Notes: a model not told the origin generated them from the sequence alone. Positions 52,991-62,304 are shown, numbered from the stretch's first letter. The stretch is 64,000 nt of DNA from Ellagibacter isourolithinifaciens (GCF_008831035.1 NZ_WAJR01000010.1:27233-91232), one strand, 5' to 3'. Made by a program: numbers and translations.

Positions 52991-54058
52991 CTACTCAAGG
53001 CGACGAAAATCACTTGGCCTAACGACTTCAGACCAAAGCGCAAATTGCTTATGCCAGATAGCGGTACGTCTCGCCTCGAAATCAGCTTGCGCCTCGCCCG
53101 CTTTTCGAGAGGGGTCATCTCGCTTGCCGAGAGCGCGTCGGATACGAATGGCAGTCTGCTGGTACTGATTGAAATCGTGCACTTGCGGTGAAGCAAGGGA
53201 GAAGTGAGTGAAGTTCGGAAGCGCGGCAAATTCATTCCTCCGCTCGATGTCGCGTACGATATCGACTTGACCTGCATGGAAGGATGAGCTGTCGTAATCT
53301 ATGGCGACGCGTCGGACGATGCCGTCGCGCCCTTTTGCCTCGATAAGGATATCGGGCCTGCGCGTAATGAAACGGGAGCCACCTTGCGTGTTCTTGTTGG
53401 TGCGAATCTTAATGGTGGGATTCATCGTCACGTTGCCAAGGTTGAACCCTCCATGGCGAAGCGGCATTCCGAGAGAAAGAGCGAGTCCGGACTCCATGGG
53501 CGAGAACGAGTTGTCACGCACGTAGGTGAGGGCACGTCGGGCACGGGCACTGCCTCTGACTGGGCCAATCCTGTCGAGGAAAGTTGCGATTTTTCTCGTT
53601 GTGGTAGGGGAGGGGTCGTCCTGCGCTCGGAGAGCGATGCCTCCAGGAGTCCATTCGTCGATTCGGTATGAGGAGCAAAGGGCAAACCCGAAATAGGCAG
53701 CTTGCTCTAGCGGATAGGTCGCAGCAAGCTGCAAGAACGTGAATTCGGGTGATGAAAGAAAGAGGCGATTGCCTGGCGGGAGGAAATCGAGGGGAACAGC
53801 TGTGCCTGGAGGCAGGTTATCTGAGTAAAGATGCGATCTTAAAGCTTCGGAAGATCGACGCCCTGATTCGCAAGAGACGATGACGTTTAGGCATTCATCG
53901 GAAAGCGAAAGTGAGAGAAGGGCGTCTCTCGCAGATTCGGCGCTTGGCGCAACTGGCGGCAAGCGCCTCATGCGGCATTGGCGCGATGAACCACGCAATG
54001 GGTTAGCGTTGCGAAGATACCAATGAAAGGCGGTTATGTGAGATACGACGATATCCAT
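52991..54058 (-). CDS. Nuclease-like protein of a recurrent Coriobacteriia family
   Basis: A 355-residue protein. Residues 184-275 hold the best pattern: SPMESGLALSLGMPLRHGGF, RRPDILIEAK, VAIDYDSSSFHAGQ and RDIERRN. The order Glu, Asp, Asp-Tyr-Asp, with a following His and Arg-Asn, resembles DUF559/VSR-type PD-(D/E)XK nucleases. Similar proteins recur many times in Eggerthellaceae genomes, from memory, with no known role. A TACAAT ends six bases before the ATG at 54058 and there is no ribosome binding site. It lies between two foldback elements. Confidence 0.65.
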   Translation of the reverse strand: MDIVVSHITAFHWYLRNANPLRGSSRQCRMRRLPPVAPSAESARDALLSLSLSDECLNVIVSCESGRRSSEALRSHLYSDNLPPGTAVPLDFLPPGNRLFLSSPEFTFLQLAATYPLEQAAYFGFALCSSYRIDEWTPGGIALRAQDDPSPTTTRKIATFLDRIGPVRGSARARRALTYVRDNSFSPMESGLALSLGMPLRHGGFNLGNVTMNPTIKIRTNKNTQGGSRFITRRPDILIEAKGRDGIVRRVAIDYDSSSFHAGQVDIVRDIERRNEFAALPNFTHFSLASPQVHDFNQYQQTAIRIRRALGKRDDPSRKAGEAQADFEARRTAIWHKQFALWSEVVRPSDFRRLE

Positions 54059-54064
54059 TTGAGG

Positions 54065-54070
54065 ATTGTA
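54065..54070 (-). promoter_or_regulatory. -10 box (TACAAT) of the nuclease-like gene
   Basis: TACAAT on the minus strand, six bases before the ATG at 54058. A leaderless message is expected. Confidence 0.55.
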
Positions 54071-54350
54071 TCGCAAAAAGAAAAGGCAACTAAAAGAGAG
54101 AGGGGACAAAAGATTGCATTGATCGAGAGTTTGTCCTGTATTTATCGATTTTCTAATCGAAGTCCACTTTTACTTGGATTGAGGTTGACGTGGGCGGTTT
54201 AGTTCAAGGAGTCTTTGCCCAAAGGGTGCCTGGAAGATAGCCTTCTAATCTTAGTTGAAAATTCTGAACGCAATGGGGGCAAAAGATAGGAAACGATAAG
54301 TAAACGTGAGGCGCTGGAGAGGGGGTCCGTGGCAAAAAATCGTGGGGTAG

Positions 54351-54515
54351 TGGTGACTTTTCGGTGGTTGTGAACGACTGAAGGGGGGCGTCAAATGCCG
54401 AATCAGCATAGCATGAAAGCGAGGTCAGCTATTTTCCCAGGTCGGCATTGTTTGAGGTGAGGGCACGGCAATGCGCTGCGTAATCGAATCGCTCACAACC
54501 CCCGAAAAGTCACCA
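54351..54515. mobile_element. 165-bp foldback (MITE-like) element, copy B
   Basis: The ends at 54351-54379 and 54487-54515 are 29-bp inverted repeats with three mismatches and share TGGTGACTTTTCG with copy A. The interior is diverged from copy A but keeps atgaaag near the middle and aatcgaatcg at the right inner edge. It is non-coding. The stretches 54071-54350 and 54516-54800 beside it show no gene I can support. Confidence 0.8.
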
Positions 54516-54807
54516 AAAGCGACTCTATAACTGCCACGCTAGGGGTTTTCGCAGTTCCGGTCTTCGCATCAGCCTTGTTGGCAACCTCGAAATGGATGGA
54601 ATCTCAATTTCGAGGCGTGGCACCGAGAACCCGTATTGGGCTAACTTTCGGGGGTGCGGTGATGATTGCCCACATTGGACCAGCGGCTCGTCTTTATAGA
54701 GGATTTTCCTCCCTCGAATTGCGACCTTGTCCTTTGCCCCTCGCTTCGCGGCTGCGGCTTTCTAGCGTTGCGTCATCGACTTCCTCACTTCACGACCAAG
54801 GCTCCTC

Positions 54808-54813
54808 TATAAT
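54808..54813 (+). promoter_or_regulatory. -10 box (TATAAT) of the small gene at 54842
   Basis: A perfect TATAAT 28 bases before the ATG. The -35 is weak. Confidence 0.5.
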
Positions 54814-54841
54814 GGCTACCCAAAAAGAGAAAGGCTCACCT

Positions 54842-55051
54842 ATGAAGTACAAAGTGCGTTTCATCAAGGATTCCGAGCGGTCGGACGTGTCGTTCGTCTT
54901 CGAGGAGACCGAGCTCGAGGCCGAAGACGAGGCAGCGGCGCGTGCTGCTTACGAGGCTGCAAAGTCGTCTGCCCCAGAAGGCGCCCTGCGCATCGATTTA
55001 GTGTGCGGCGAGGGCTACAACTGGGAAAAAGTGGCAGAAGACACCTTGTAG
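54842..55051 (+). CDS. Small acidic protein of unknown function
   Basis: A 69-residue protein, MKYKVRFIKDSERSDVSFVF then an acidic helix (ETELEAEDEAAARAAYEAAK) and a short strand end. The pattern strand-strand-helix-strand suggests a small compact fold. AGAAAGG lies upstream and a TATAAT precedes it, so it is probably expressed. No family is recognised. Confidence 0.6.
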   Translation: MKYKVRFIKDSERSDVSFVFEETELEAEDEAAARAAYEAAKSSAPEGALRIDLVCGEGYNWEKVAEDTL

Positions 55052-55134
55052 ACAGGGGCGCATTCCGCTCCGGCGCGCGATCGGGGGTGTCGTTGCACGC
55101 GCCGCTCACCGACGCGATAAGCGCCCAACCGCGC

Positions 55135-55157
55135 TTTACACGGACTTTACAATTACA
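55135..55157 (+). promoter_or_regulatory. Tandem TTTACA repeats, candidate Pho box
   Basis: TTTACA at 55135-55140 and 55146-55151, five bases apart (11-bp period), then ATTACA at 55152-55157. PhoP of Gram-positive bacteria binds TTNACA-like direct repeats spaced about five bases. The site is 110 bases before the phosphate transporter. Family knowledge plus position; not proven. Confidence 0.45.
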
Positions 55158-55223
55158 AGATGTTCCCCAGACACGTCCTCCCTATTGTGTTTATCGGTCT
55201 CGGAGGGACGGGTTGGGCTTGCG

Positions 55224-55252
55224 CCCTTCGAGCGGTGAGAAAACTCGAAGGG
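55224..55252 (+). promoter_or_regulatory. Hairpin overlapping the Pit ribosome binding site
   Basis: cccttcgag at 55224-55232 pairs exactly with ctcgaaggg at 55244-55252. The second arm covers the front of the GGGAG ribosome binding site of the phosphate transporter, so folding would limit translation. Confidence 0.55.
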
Positions 55253-55265
55253 AGAACGAAGACAC

Positions 55266-56429
55266 ATGGATCCGGCAACTCTGGTTGTGGTGGTGCTCGT
55301 CATCGTCACGGCTCTCACGTTCGACTTCACGAACGGATTTCACGACACCGCCAATGCCATGGCAACCTCCATCGCCACAGGGGCGCTCAAGCCGAAGACA
55401 GCCGTCATCGCAGCGGGAACGCTCAATCTAATCGGTGCATTTCTGTCAACCGAGGTGGCGAAGACCATCTCGGGCGGCATCATCAACGAGCAGCAGGTCA
55501 CCATCAGCGCGGCCTTCATTTTTGCCGGATTGGTCGGCGCAATCATTTGGAACCTCATTACCTGGCTGGTCGGCCTGCCGTCGAGTTCCTCGCATGCCCT
55601 GTTCGGTGGTCTGGTCGGTGCCGTCATCGTGGGTGCAGGCGTTGAAGGCGTGAACTTTGCAGCGGTGCTCACCAAGGTGCTCATCCCCGCGCTCGTAAGC
55701 CCGGTGGTGGCGGGGCTTGCGGCGTTCTTTGCGGTGAAGCTCATTTTCTTCGTGGTGCGCAAGATGAGTGAAAGTCAGGTTGAATCGGGCTTCCGTCATG
55801 GACAGACGGTGACAGCGTGCCTCGTCGCCCTCTCGCACGGCACCAACGACGCCCAAAAGACGATGGGCATCATTACGCTTACCCTAATTGCCGTGGGCTT
55901 CCAGCCGTCGGGCACGGGTCCTGAGCTGTGGGTCGTCGCCATTTGCGGGCTTGCCATCGCGCTCGGCACCTACATGGGCGGCTGGCGCGTCATCCGCACG
56001 CTCGGCAAGGGCCTGACCGAGATCTCGACGCCGCAAGGCTTCGCTGCCGAGGCGGCATCGGCGACTACGATTCTCGTCTCCTCGCACATGGGCTTCGCGC
56101 TCTCGACCACGCAGGTGTGCTCCGGATCCATCATCGGCACGGGACTCGGCAAAAAGGGCAGCAAGGTGAACTGGGGCGTTGCGAGCAAGATGCTCATCGC
56201 ATGGATCGTCACCTTCCCGGCCGCCGGCATCGTGGGCGCTCTCGCCTGCGCGCTTGCGAAGACGAGCGTGTGGGGCACCGTTGCGGTCGCGTTCATCGCG
56301 TGCGCCGTCGCGTTCATCATCTGGCGCTTGTCCCGTCGCAACCCAATCAATTCCGCAAACGTCAACGAGCGAGCCGATGTGAAGGTCAACGCCAACCCAG
56401 GAGCGAAGACCGTCGCCGCAGCTGCTTAG
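55266..56429 (+). CDS. Pit-family inorganic phosphate transporter
   Basis: A 387-residue low-affinity phosphate transporter with ten or so helices. The twin family signatures are FTNGFHDTANAMATSIATGA near residue 22 and ALSHGTNDAQKTMGIITL near residue 190. GLPSSSSHALFGGL and SSHMGFALSTTQVCSGSIIG are the paired re-entrant parts. It takes up metal-phosphate with protons. The two genes after it are on the same strand with short gaps. Confidence 0.94.
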   Translation: MDPATLVVVVLVIVTALTFDFTNGFHDTANAMATSIATGALKPKTAVIAAGTLNLIGAFLSTEVAKTISGGIINEQQVTISAAFIFAGLVGAIIWNLITWLVGLPSSSSHALFGGLVGAVIVGAGVEGVNFAAVLTKVLIPALVSPVVAGLAAFFAVKLIFFVVRKMSESQVESGFRHGQTVTACLVALSHGTNDAQKTMGIITLTLIAVGFQPSGTGPELWVVAICGLAIALGTYMGGWRVIRTLGKGLTEISTPQGFAAEAASATTILVSSHMGFALSTTQVCSGSIIGTGLGKKGSKVNWGVASKMLIAWIVTFPAAGIVGALACALAKTSVWGTVAVAFIACAVAFIIWRLSRRNPINSANVNERADVKVNANPGAKTVAAAA

Positions 56430-56458
56430 CAAGCGCCTAGCAAGGAGGAACTCGTCAC

Positions 56459-56689
56459 ATGCTGACCCAAGAAATCGTTAGTTTTATCACCGTTCTCGTT
56501 GTTGCCGTTTGTGTTGCGTGCTCGATTAGCGTACTGTATGCATCGGGGCTGCGCTTGTGGGCGCGCGCCGATGGGGACGTGGGGCGCGAGCTTCGCTTGA
56601 TGACCCGTCTCGCCTCGGCCGTCTGCTTCGCCGCCTGTGTGGCCATCGTGCTGTTCGCACTGTGGCTTATGATTCCGATGTTCCACTAA
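56459..56689 (+). CDS. Small two-helix membrane protein
   Basis: A 76-residue protein with hydrophobic helices at about 5-28 and 51-73 and a short charged loop. AAGGAGG before the ATG is strong. It lies between the phosphate transporter and the universal stress protein, probably in one transcript. The function is unknown. Confidence 0.75.
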   Translation: MLTQEIVSFITVLVVAVCVACSISVLYASGLRLWARADGDVGRELRLMTRLASAVCFAACVAIVLFALWLMIPMFH

Positions 56690-56713
56690 CTGGAAGAGAA
56701 ACGGAGGCCTCCT

Positions 56714-57571
56714 ATGGCGAGCATTCTCGTTGGTGTCGATGGGAGCGAGCGCGGTCGTCGCGCACTGGATTGGGCGGTCGCGCGTGCCGAGCGCACGGGT
56801 GCAAGCTTGATGCTTCTTGCGGTCGTGAATTCCGCTGAGGCGAAAAAGCTTGGCGCCGAGGCAGAGATGGTGCACACAACCGTCGAGGCGGCGCTTCACG
56901 AGAAGAAAGAAGTGCTCGCGGCCGAGCATCCCGACGTTGCCGTGGAGGCCAAGATTGTCGATGGCTCCACCGTTGATTCGATCGTGGAGGAAGCGTCCAA
57001 CCACGATATGGTGGTCCTGGGGTCGCACCATGGAGCCTCGATCACCGAAACGTTCGGTGGCGCAACAGGCCTTCGCGTCTCTGTGCAGGTGAAGATTCCC
57101 ACGGTCGTCGTGCCGTGCGACTGGGACGTGACCTGCGCCGGCAAGTCTGGCGTTGTTGTGGGCGTGGGTCCCGACAACGTGTCGGATGCCGCGGTGGCGT
57201 TCGGCGTCGGTGAGGCGATTGATTCCGCCCAGCCGCTCGAGTTGGTGAGCGCATGGGGCATCCCCGCCTGGATGTCGCGTCCCGCGGAAGGCATGGGCGG
57301 CGGCCTTGAAGAGGTTGGTAAGCAACGTCAGGCGGAAGTCGATGAGTTCGTCGCGCGCATCACGACCGCAAACCCCGCGCTCGAGGTGGCGGGCCGCTCG
57401 ATCGAGGGGCCTTCTCCCACGCGTGTGCTTTTGGATGCGTCGAAGGATGCGCAGCTGCTCGTCTTAGGCACGCATTCCCGTGCCGCGCTCGGCCGCGCGC
57501 TGTTCGGCTCGGTCACGCATAGCATGCTTTTGAACCTGGCCACGCCGACGGTCGTCGTGCCGAAGGCCTAG
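56714..57571 (+). CDS. Tandem universal stress protein
   Basis: A 285-residue protein with two Usp domains (about 1-140 and 145-285). Each begins with a strand and acidic loop (ILVGVDGSERGRRALDWAVA; VVVGVGPDNVSDAAVAFGVG). The ATP-loop signature is clearest in the second (LVLGTHSRAALGRALFGSVT). It binds ATP and helps survival under stress. The Pit transporter upstream may link it to phosphate status. A terminator follows. Confidence 0.92.
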   Translation: MASILVGVDGSERGRRALDWAVARAERTGASLMLLAVVNSAEAKKLGAEAEMVHTTVEAALHEKKEVLAAEHPDVAVEAKIVDGSTVDSIVEEASNHDMVVLGSHHGASITETFGGATGLRVSVQVKIPTVVVPCDWDVTCAGKSGVVVGVGPDNVSDAAVAFGVGEAIDSAQPLELVSAWGIPAWMSRPAEGMGGGLEEVGKQRQAEVDEFVARITTANPALEVAGRSIEGPSPTRVLLDASKDAQLLVLGTHSRAALGRALFGSVTHSMLLNLATPTVVVPKA

Positions 57572-57608
57572 GGCGGCGCCAGGCGAAAGACCCCTTCGTG
57601 CTGCCAAA

Positions 57609-57650
57609 GCCCGCAATCGCAGCTCATCGCTGTCGGTTGCGGGCCTTTTT
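57609..57650 (+). terminator. Intrinsic terminator after the universal stress gene
   Basis: gcccgcaa at 57609-57616 pairs with ttgcgggc at 57637-57644, then a T-run at 57646-57650. Confidence 0.88.
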
Positions 57651-57787
57651 ACGTGAAAATGAGCACGTGTAGCGTGCCCGTAACACACGCGTATGCGAAG
57701 TGTAGGATAATAAGGCACGCAACCATACACCACAAGCTGGAAATCACGAGGCTGGCCGCGAGGCCCGGGTGAGATAGAGGGGTTTCT

Positions 57788-60076
57788 ATGATCAAGCTTT
57801 ACGATGGCGGAGTGTTCCTGCGCGAAGGAATCGAGATCGTTCCCGAAGCGGAAGCGGCGGCGCGCGATATCTCGAAGACGCCCGACGAGGCGCGGCGGGA
57901 GACGATTGCATACTCGATTTTGCAAGCGCACAACACCTCGGGCGATCCGAGTGCGCTGAAGATCCGCTTCGACGCGATGGCCAGCCACGACATCACGTTC
58001 GTCGGCATCATCCAAACCGCGCGCGCATCGGGCATGACAGAATTCCCCCTGCCCTACGTGCTCACCAACTGCCACAACTCGCTGTGCGCCGTGGGGGGCA
58101 CCATCAACGAGGACGACCACGTCTTCGGCCTTTCTGCCGCGAAGAAGTACGGTGGAATCTTCGTTCCCCCGCATATTGCGGTGATCCATTCGTTCATGCG
58201 CGAGAACTTCGCCGGCTGCGGGAAGATGATTTTAGGCTCTGACTCGCATACGCGCTACGGCGCCCTCGGCACGATGGCTATCGGCGAAGGCGGCGGCGAG
58301 CTGGCGAAACAGTTGTTGAGCGATACCTACGACGTGGCGTACCCCGGCGTTGTGGCAATATATTTGGAAGGTGCCCCGCGCCCTGGCGTCGGCCCGCACG
58401 ACGTGGCGCTCGCCATCATTCGCGAAGTGTTCGCAAAGGGATATGTGAAGAACAAGGTGATGGAGTTTGTGGGCCCGGGCATCGCGTCCATGACGACCGA
58501 TTTCCGCAACGGCATCGACGTCATGACGACCGAGACCACGTGCCTGTCCTCTATTTGGGCCACCGACGAGGACACTCACGCGTTCCTTGCAGCTCACGGT
58601 CGCGGTGAAGACTACAAGCAGCTCGCCCCGGGAGATGTGGCCTACTACGACGGCTGCGTGCACGTGAACCTCTCCGAGATTCTCCCCATGATCGCGCTGC
58701 CGTTCCACCCGTCGAACGGCTACACGATCGCCGAGCTCAACGAGAACCTCGAAGACATCCTGCACGAGGTCGAGGTCGAGGCGGCGCGCATCGGCGGCGA
58801 TAAGGTCAACTTCAGCCTGCTCGACAAGATCGAGGGCGGGCGCCTGCGCGTGCAGCAGGGCGTCATCGCCGGCTGTTCGGGAGGCAACTACGATTCCGTC
58901 GTCCAGGCGGCCCGCGCGCTCAAGGGCGCCAACATCGGCTGCGGCGAGTTCTCGCTGGCGGTCTATCCTACAAGTCAGCCGGTCGCGCTCGAGCTCACGC
59001 GCCGCGGCTACATCTACGACCTTATGGAGGCGGGCGCCATCGTGCGCACTGCGTTCTGCGGCCCGTGCTTCGGCGCCGGCGACACGCCCGCCAACAACGG
59101 CCTTTCCATTCGCCATACCACGCGCAACTTCCCCAACCGCGAGGGCTCAAAGCCCGGAAACGGCCAGCTCTCGGCGGTTGCGCTCATGGACGCGCGCTCG
59201 ATCGCGGCGACGGCGGCGGCGGGCGGCATCCTGACCCCTGCGACCGACCTTCCCGATGAGACGTGGGACGAGGCTTGCGAGTACACCTTCGACAGCGCGC
59301 CCTACGACAAGCGCGTGTACTGGGGATTCGGCAAGGCCAAGCCCGAAAGCGAACTTGTCGAGGGGCCTAACATCAAGCCGTGGCCCGCTATGGAGCCGCT
59401 TGGCGAGAATATCCTTTTGAAGGTGTGCTCGAAGATTATGGACCCGGTGACCACCACCGACGAGCTCATTCCCTCCGGCGAGACGAGCTCGTACCGCTCG
59501 AACCCGCTCGGCTTGGCTGAGTTCACGCTCTCGCGTCGCGACCCCGAGTATGTGGGGCGCTCCAAGCGAGTCGACGCGGTGGAAAAGCGCCGCGTGGCGG
59601 GGGAGAGCCTTATCGAGGCCGACCCCGAGCTCGCCGTCGTCTTCGCATCGCTTAACGGGGCGGGCGTGGACGCCGATGCTTCGCGCGTGGAGTACGGCAG
59701 CATGATCTATGCGAAGAAGCCGGGCGACGGAAGCGCGCGCGAGCAGGCGGCGAGCTGCCAGCGCGTGATCGGCGGGCTTGCGAACATCGTTGAGGAATAC
59801 GCCACCAAGCGTTACCGCTCGAACGTGATGAATTGGGGCATGGTTCCCTTCCAACTCAAGGGCGTCCCGCCGTTTGAAGTGGGCGACTACGTGTACGTTC
59901 CGGGCATTCGCGAGGCAATCGGCGGCGACCTGTCGAGCATTCCGGCGTGGGTCGTGCATGCAGGTGAGGCGCGCGAGATATCGCTTTACGTGGCGGACAT
60001 GACCGACGAAGAGCGCGCTATCGTGCGTGCGGGCTGCCTTATCAACTATAATCGTACGCGTCGCGAAAAAGAGTAG
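57788..60076 (+). CDS. Aconitase-family hydratase (YbhJ-like)
   Basis: A 762-residue member of the aconitase superfamily. The 4Fe-4S ligands are Cys363 in GCSGGNYDS and Cys424/Cys427 in [30 protein letters not shown] is the substrate-loop signature, and the swivel domain is C-terminal. Order and length fit the YbhJ-type hydratases rather than AcnA or AcnB, so citrate may not be the substrate. No other citrate-cycle gene is near. AGGGG lies upstream of the ATG. Confidence 0.85.
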   Translation: MIKLYDGGVFLREGIEIVPEAEAAARDISKTPDEARRETIAYSILQAHNTSGDPSALKIRFDAMASHDITFVGIIQTARASGMTEFPLPYVLTNCHNSLCAVGGTINEDDHVFGLSAAKKYGGIFVPPHIAVIHSFMRENFAGCGKMILGSDSHTRYGALGTMAIGEGGGELAKQLLSDTYDVAYPGVVAIYLEGAPRPGVGPHDVALAIIREVFAKGYVKNKVMEFVGPGIASMTTDFRNGIDVMTTETTCLSSIWATDEDTHAFLAAHGRGEDYKQLAPGDVAYYDGCVHVNLSEILPMIALPFHPSNGYTIAELNENLEDILHEVEVEAARIGGDKVNFSLLDKIEGGRLRVQQGVIAGCSGGNYDSVVQAARALKGANIGCGEFSLAVYPTSQPVALELTRRGYIYDLMEAGAIVRTAFCGPCFGAGDTPANNGLSIRHTTRNFPNREGSKPGNGQLSAVALMDARSIAATAAAGGILTPATDLPDETWDEACEYTFDSAPYDKRVYWGFGKAKPESELVEGPNIKPWPAMEPLGENILLKVCSKIMDPVTTTDELIPSGETSSYRSNPLGLAEFTLSRRDPEYVGRSKRVDAVEKRRVAGESLIEADPELAVVFASLNGAGVDADASRVEYGSMIYAKKPGDGSAREQAASCQRVIGGLANIVEEYATKRYRSNVMNWGMVPFQLKGVPPFEVGDYVYVPGIREAIGGDLSSIPAWVVHAGEAREISLYVADMTDEERAIVRAGCLINYNRTRREKE

Positions 60077-60151
60077 GGTCTCGCGCGGGCGGTTGCGCTC
60101 GCGCGAGGCCATAGTCGCGCGGCGGGAAGTCGCGTGATGGGAAGAGCATCG

Positions 60152-60187
60152 AACACGGGGCATAGCTGAGAAGCAGCCCCGTGTTTT
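60152..60187 (+). terminator. Intrinsic terminator after the hydratase gene
   Basis: aacacggggc at 60152-60161 pairs with 60176-60185, followed by a short T-run. It lies 20 bases ahead of the next coding start. Confidence 0.75.
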
Positions 60188-60205
60188 CGATTGGAAAGGG
60201 TTTTC

Positions 60206-61612
60206 ATGGAACGTGAGAGGTTTGGTTCGCGCCTTGGGTTCATCCTAGTGAGCGCGGGCTGCGCCATCGGCTTGGGAAACGTATGGCGATTCCCCTATAT
60301 CACCGGCGAGTACGGCGGCGCGGCGTTCGTCGTGCTGTACCTGATATTCCTCGTGATATTCGCGCTGCCGGTGCTCGTGATGGAGTTCGCCGCGGGCCGC
60401 GCAAGCCAGCGCTCGATCGCGCGCAGCTACGATGAACTCGAGCCCGAGGGTGGGAAGTGGCATCGCTTCAAGTGGGTCGGCCTTGCGGGCAACTACCTGC
60501 TCATGATGTTCTACACGGTGGTGGCGGGCTGGATGCTCGCCTTCATGGTGAAAAGCGCGATGGGCGAGTTCAACGGCGCGAGCACCGAGCACGTCGCGAG
60601 CGTGTTCGGGCAGCTTCTCGCTGACCCCGTTCAGATGACGATTTACATGCTGATCATCGTGGCGATCGGCGTGATCACGACGCGCGCGGGCCTGAAAAAC
60701 GGCGTCGAGCGTGTGACGAAGGTGATGATGGTCGCGCTGTTCGTCGTGCTCGTGGCGTTGTGCGTGCGCGCGGTGACGCTGCCGGGCGCTGAGGAGGGCC
60801 TCGAGTTCTACCTGATGCCCGACTTCGGGAAGCTCTTCGCGGGCAACACGCCCGCCGAGCAGTGGGCGACGTTCGGCGATGCGGTGTATGCAGCCCTTGG
60901 CCAGGCGTTCTTCACCGTGTCGGTGGGAATGGGCTCGATGGCAATCTTCGGCAGCTACATCGGCAAGGACCGCCGCCTCACAGGCGAGGCCGTGCGCGTG
61001 GGCGTGCTCGACACGCTGGTTGCGCTCATGGCGGGGCTCGTCATCTTCCCGTCGTGCTTTGCCTTCGGCGTGGAGCCGGCTTCGGGGCCGTCGCTTGTGT
61101 TCATCACGCTGCCCATCGTGTTCAACGCGATGCCCCTGGGGCAGCTGTGGGGCACGCTGTTCTTCCTGTTCATGAGCTTTGCTGCGCTGTCGACGGTGAT
61201 CGCCGTGTTCGAGACGATCATGGCGTTCTCCATGGACCAGTGGGGCGTGCGCCGCGAGAAGGCATGCCTCGTGAACGGCGTGCTCATCGCGCTTTTGAGC
61301 ATTCCGTGCGTGCTCGGATTCAACGTGCTTTCGGGCGTTGCCATCCCGGGCATCGGCGACATCCAGTCGATCGAGGACTTCCTCGTATCGAACAACATCC
61401 TGCCGTTGGGCGGCCTCTTCCTTGTGATGTTCGTCACGAGCAAGCGCGGATGGGGATGGAAGAACTTCCTCGCCGAGGCGGACACGGGCGAGGGCCTGCG
61501 TTTTCCCGCCTGGTCGTATCGGTACATGAAGTACGTGCTGCCCGTGGGGATCGTCATCATCTTCGTGCTGGGGTATGCGCCCATCGTGAGCACGTGGTTG
61601 GGGGTTTCGTAG
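60206..61612 (+). CDS. Neurotransmitter:sodium symporter family transporter
   Basis: A 468-residue NSS transporter with the LeuT fold and eleven or twelve helices. FGSRLGFILVSAGCAIGLGN and VWRFPYITGEYGGAAFVVLY in helix 1 hold the Na+ and substrate sites, and AFFTVSVGMGSMAIFGSYIG is helix 6. It imports an amino acid or similar amine with sodium. ATG 60206 with GGAAAGG upstream is preferred to ATG 60191. Confidence 0.93.
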   Translation: MERERFGSRLGFILVSAGCAIGLGNVWRFPYITGEYGGAAFVVLYLIFLVIFALPVLVMEFAAGRASQRSIARSYDELEPEGGKWHRFKWVGLAGNYLLMMFYTVVAGWMLAFMVKSAMGEFNGASTEHVASVFGQLLADPVQMTIYMLIIVAIGVITTRAGLKNGVERVTKVMMVALFVVLVALCVRAVTLPGAEEGLEFYLMPDFGKLFAGNTPAEQWATFGDAVYAALGQAFFTVSVGMGSMAIFGSYIGKDRRLTGEAVRVGVLDTLVALMAGLVIFPSCFAFGVEPASGPSLVFITLPIVFNAMPLGQLWGTLFFLFMSFAALSTVIAVFETIMAFSMDQWGVRREKACLVNGVLIALLSIPCVLGFNVLSGVAIPGIGDIQSIEDFLVSNNILPLGGLFLVMFVTSKRGWGWKNFLAEADTGEGLRFPAWSYRYMKYVLPVGIVIIFVLGYAPIVSTWLGVS

Positions 61613-61675
61613 CGATATATCTTTCCGCCTCCAGAGTGCTGTGTGCCAGGTTTTGATGAGGACTTGCGATCAGCT

Positions 61676-61688
61676 CGCAAGCCACCTG
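61676..61688 (+). repeat. Direct repeat cgcaagccacctg, left copy
   Basis: This 13-mer recurs exactly at 63906-63918 and as cgcaaaccaccc at 63979-63990. The two exact copies bracket the element scar at 61.9-63.8 kb. Here it also pairs with ggtggttgcg near 61704-61713, so it could be a hairpin. Confidence 0.5.
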
Positions 61689-61883
61689 CGATGACTCCTC
61701 GCGGTCGCAGCTGGTGGTTGCGCGCAAAAGAGGGCGAAACCGGAACGACGGGACGGCAGAGCTGGAGCTATCGAGGAATATAGAAATCTCTAAGTTATGG
61801 GGGATATAAATCATCCAATTGATTAAAAATACCCTGATAAACCTATTATTTGATATGCTAGCTCCAAAGGAGATCGGAGTAGC

Positions 61884-61994
61884 ATGCTTTTGTCCCCTAG
61901 AGAAAACTATCTGAAGAAGATTCGCGGCTTCTACCATGACGACGGGATGATTAATGTCATCACCGATGTGCGCCGCTGCGGCAAGTCCTGCTAA
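61884..61994 (+). pseudogene. N-terminal stub of an AAA ATPase (DUF4143 type)
   Basis: 36 codons reading ENYLKKIRGFYHDDGMINVI then TDVRRCGKSC and stop. This matches the start of the DUF4143 ATPases up to the Walker A (VRRCGKS). AAGGAG precedes the ATG, so the 5' end is intact. The rest of the gene is absent; foreign sequence follows at once. Confidence 0.8.
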
Positions 61995-62089
61995 TGCTCT
62001 TGGTCATGGTCGTCCTCGAGCTCCTTTCGTCTCGAGGCTCCCTCGCGTGCCCGGCCGCGGGCGGCTCCCGGGGCGGTCGCCGTCGTCAT
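61991..62089 (-). pseudogene. Stub of a gene following the excisionase, probably integrase
   Basis: 32 codons (MTTATAPGAARGRAREGASR and on) starting at an ATG that overlaps the excisionase stop (ATGA). It ends at the same junction where the ATPase stub ends on the other strand. In integrative elements the integrase commonly follows xis in this way, and the basic N-terminus is compatible, so I read it as a cut-off integrase start. Confidence 0.5.
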
Positions 62090-62304
62090 TTCCTGCCGCT
62101 CCTCGACTCGATGTAGGCGTCCACGGACGCCCTCGAAACCAGGAGCTTCCTGCCGAGCCTGTACGAGTCGATCTCTCCCGACCAGATGAGGTCGTACGCC
62201 TTGCTTCGGCTCGCCCCCATGTACTCCTGCATCTCGATCACCGTCATCCATTCGTCGCGGCCCCGGTTGCCCTCGGGCGCGGCGCATTTCGTAGTGTGCG
62301 CCAT
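62086..62304 (-). CDS. Excisionase-type helix-turn-helix protein
   Basis: A 72-residue protein with a MerR/excisionase fold over residues 18-68: MTVIEMQEYMGASRSKAYDL and WSGEIDSYRLGRKLLVSRAS. It is the usual Xis of actinobacterial integrative elements, steering recombination toward excision. GGAGG four bases before the ATG at 62304 supports the start. The following gene is cut off, so the element can no longer excise by itself. Confidence 0.85.
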   Translation of the reverse strand: MAHTTKCAAPEGNRGRDEWMTVIEMQEYMGASRSKAYDLIWSGEIDSYRLGRKLLVSRASVDAYIESRSGRK

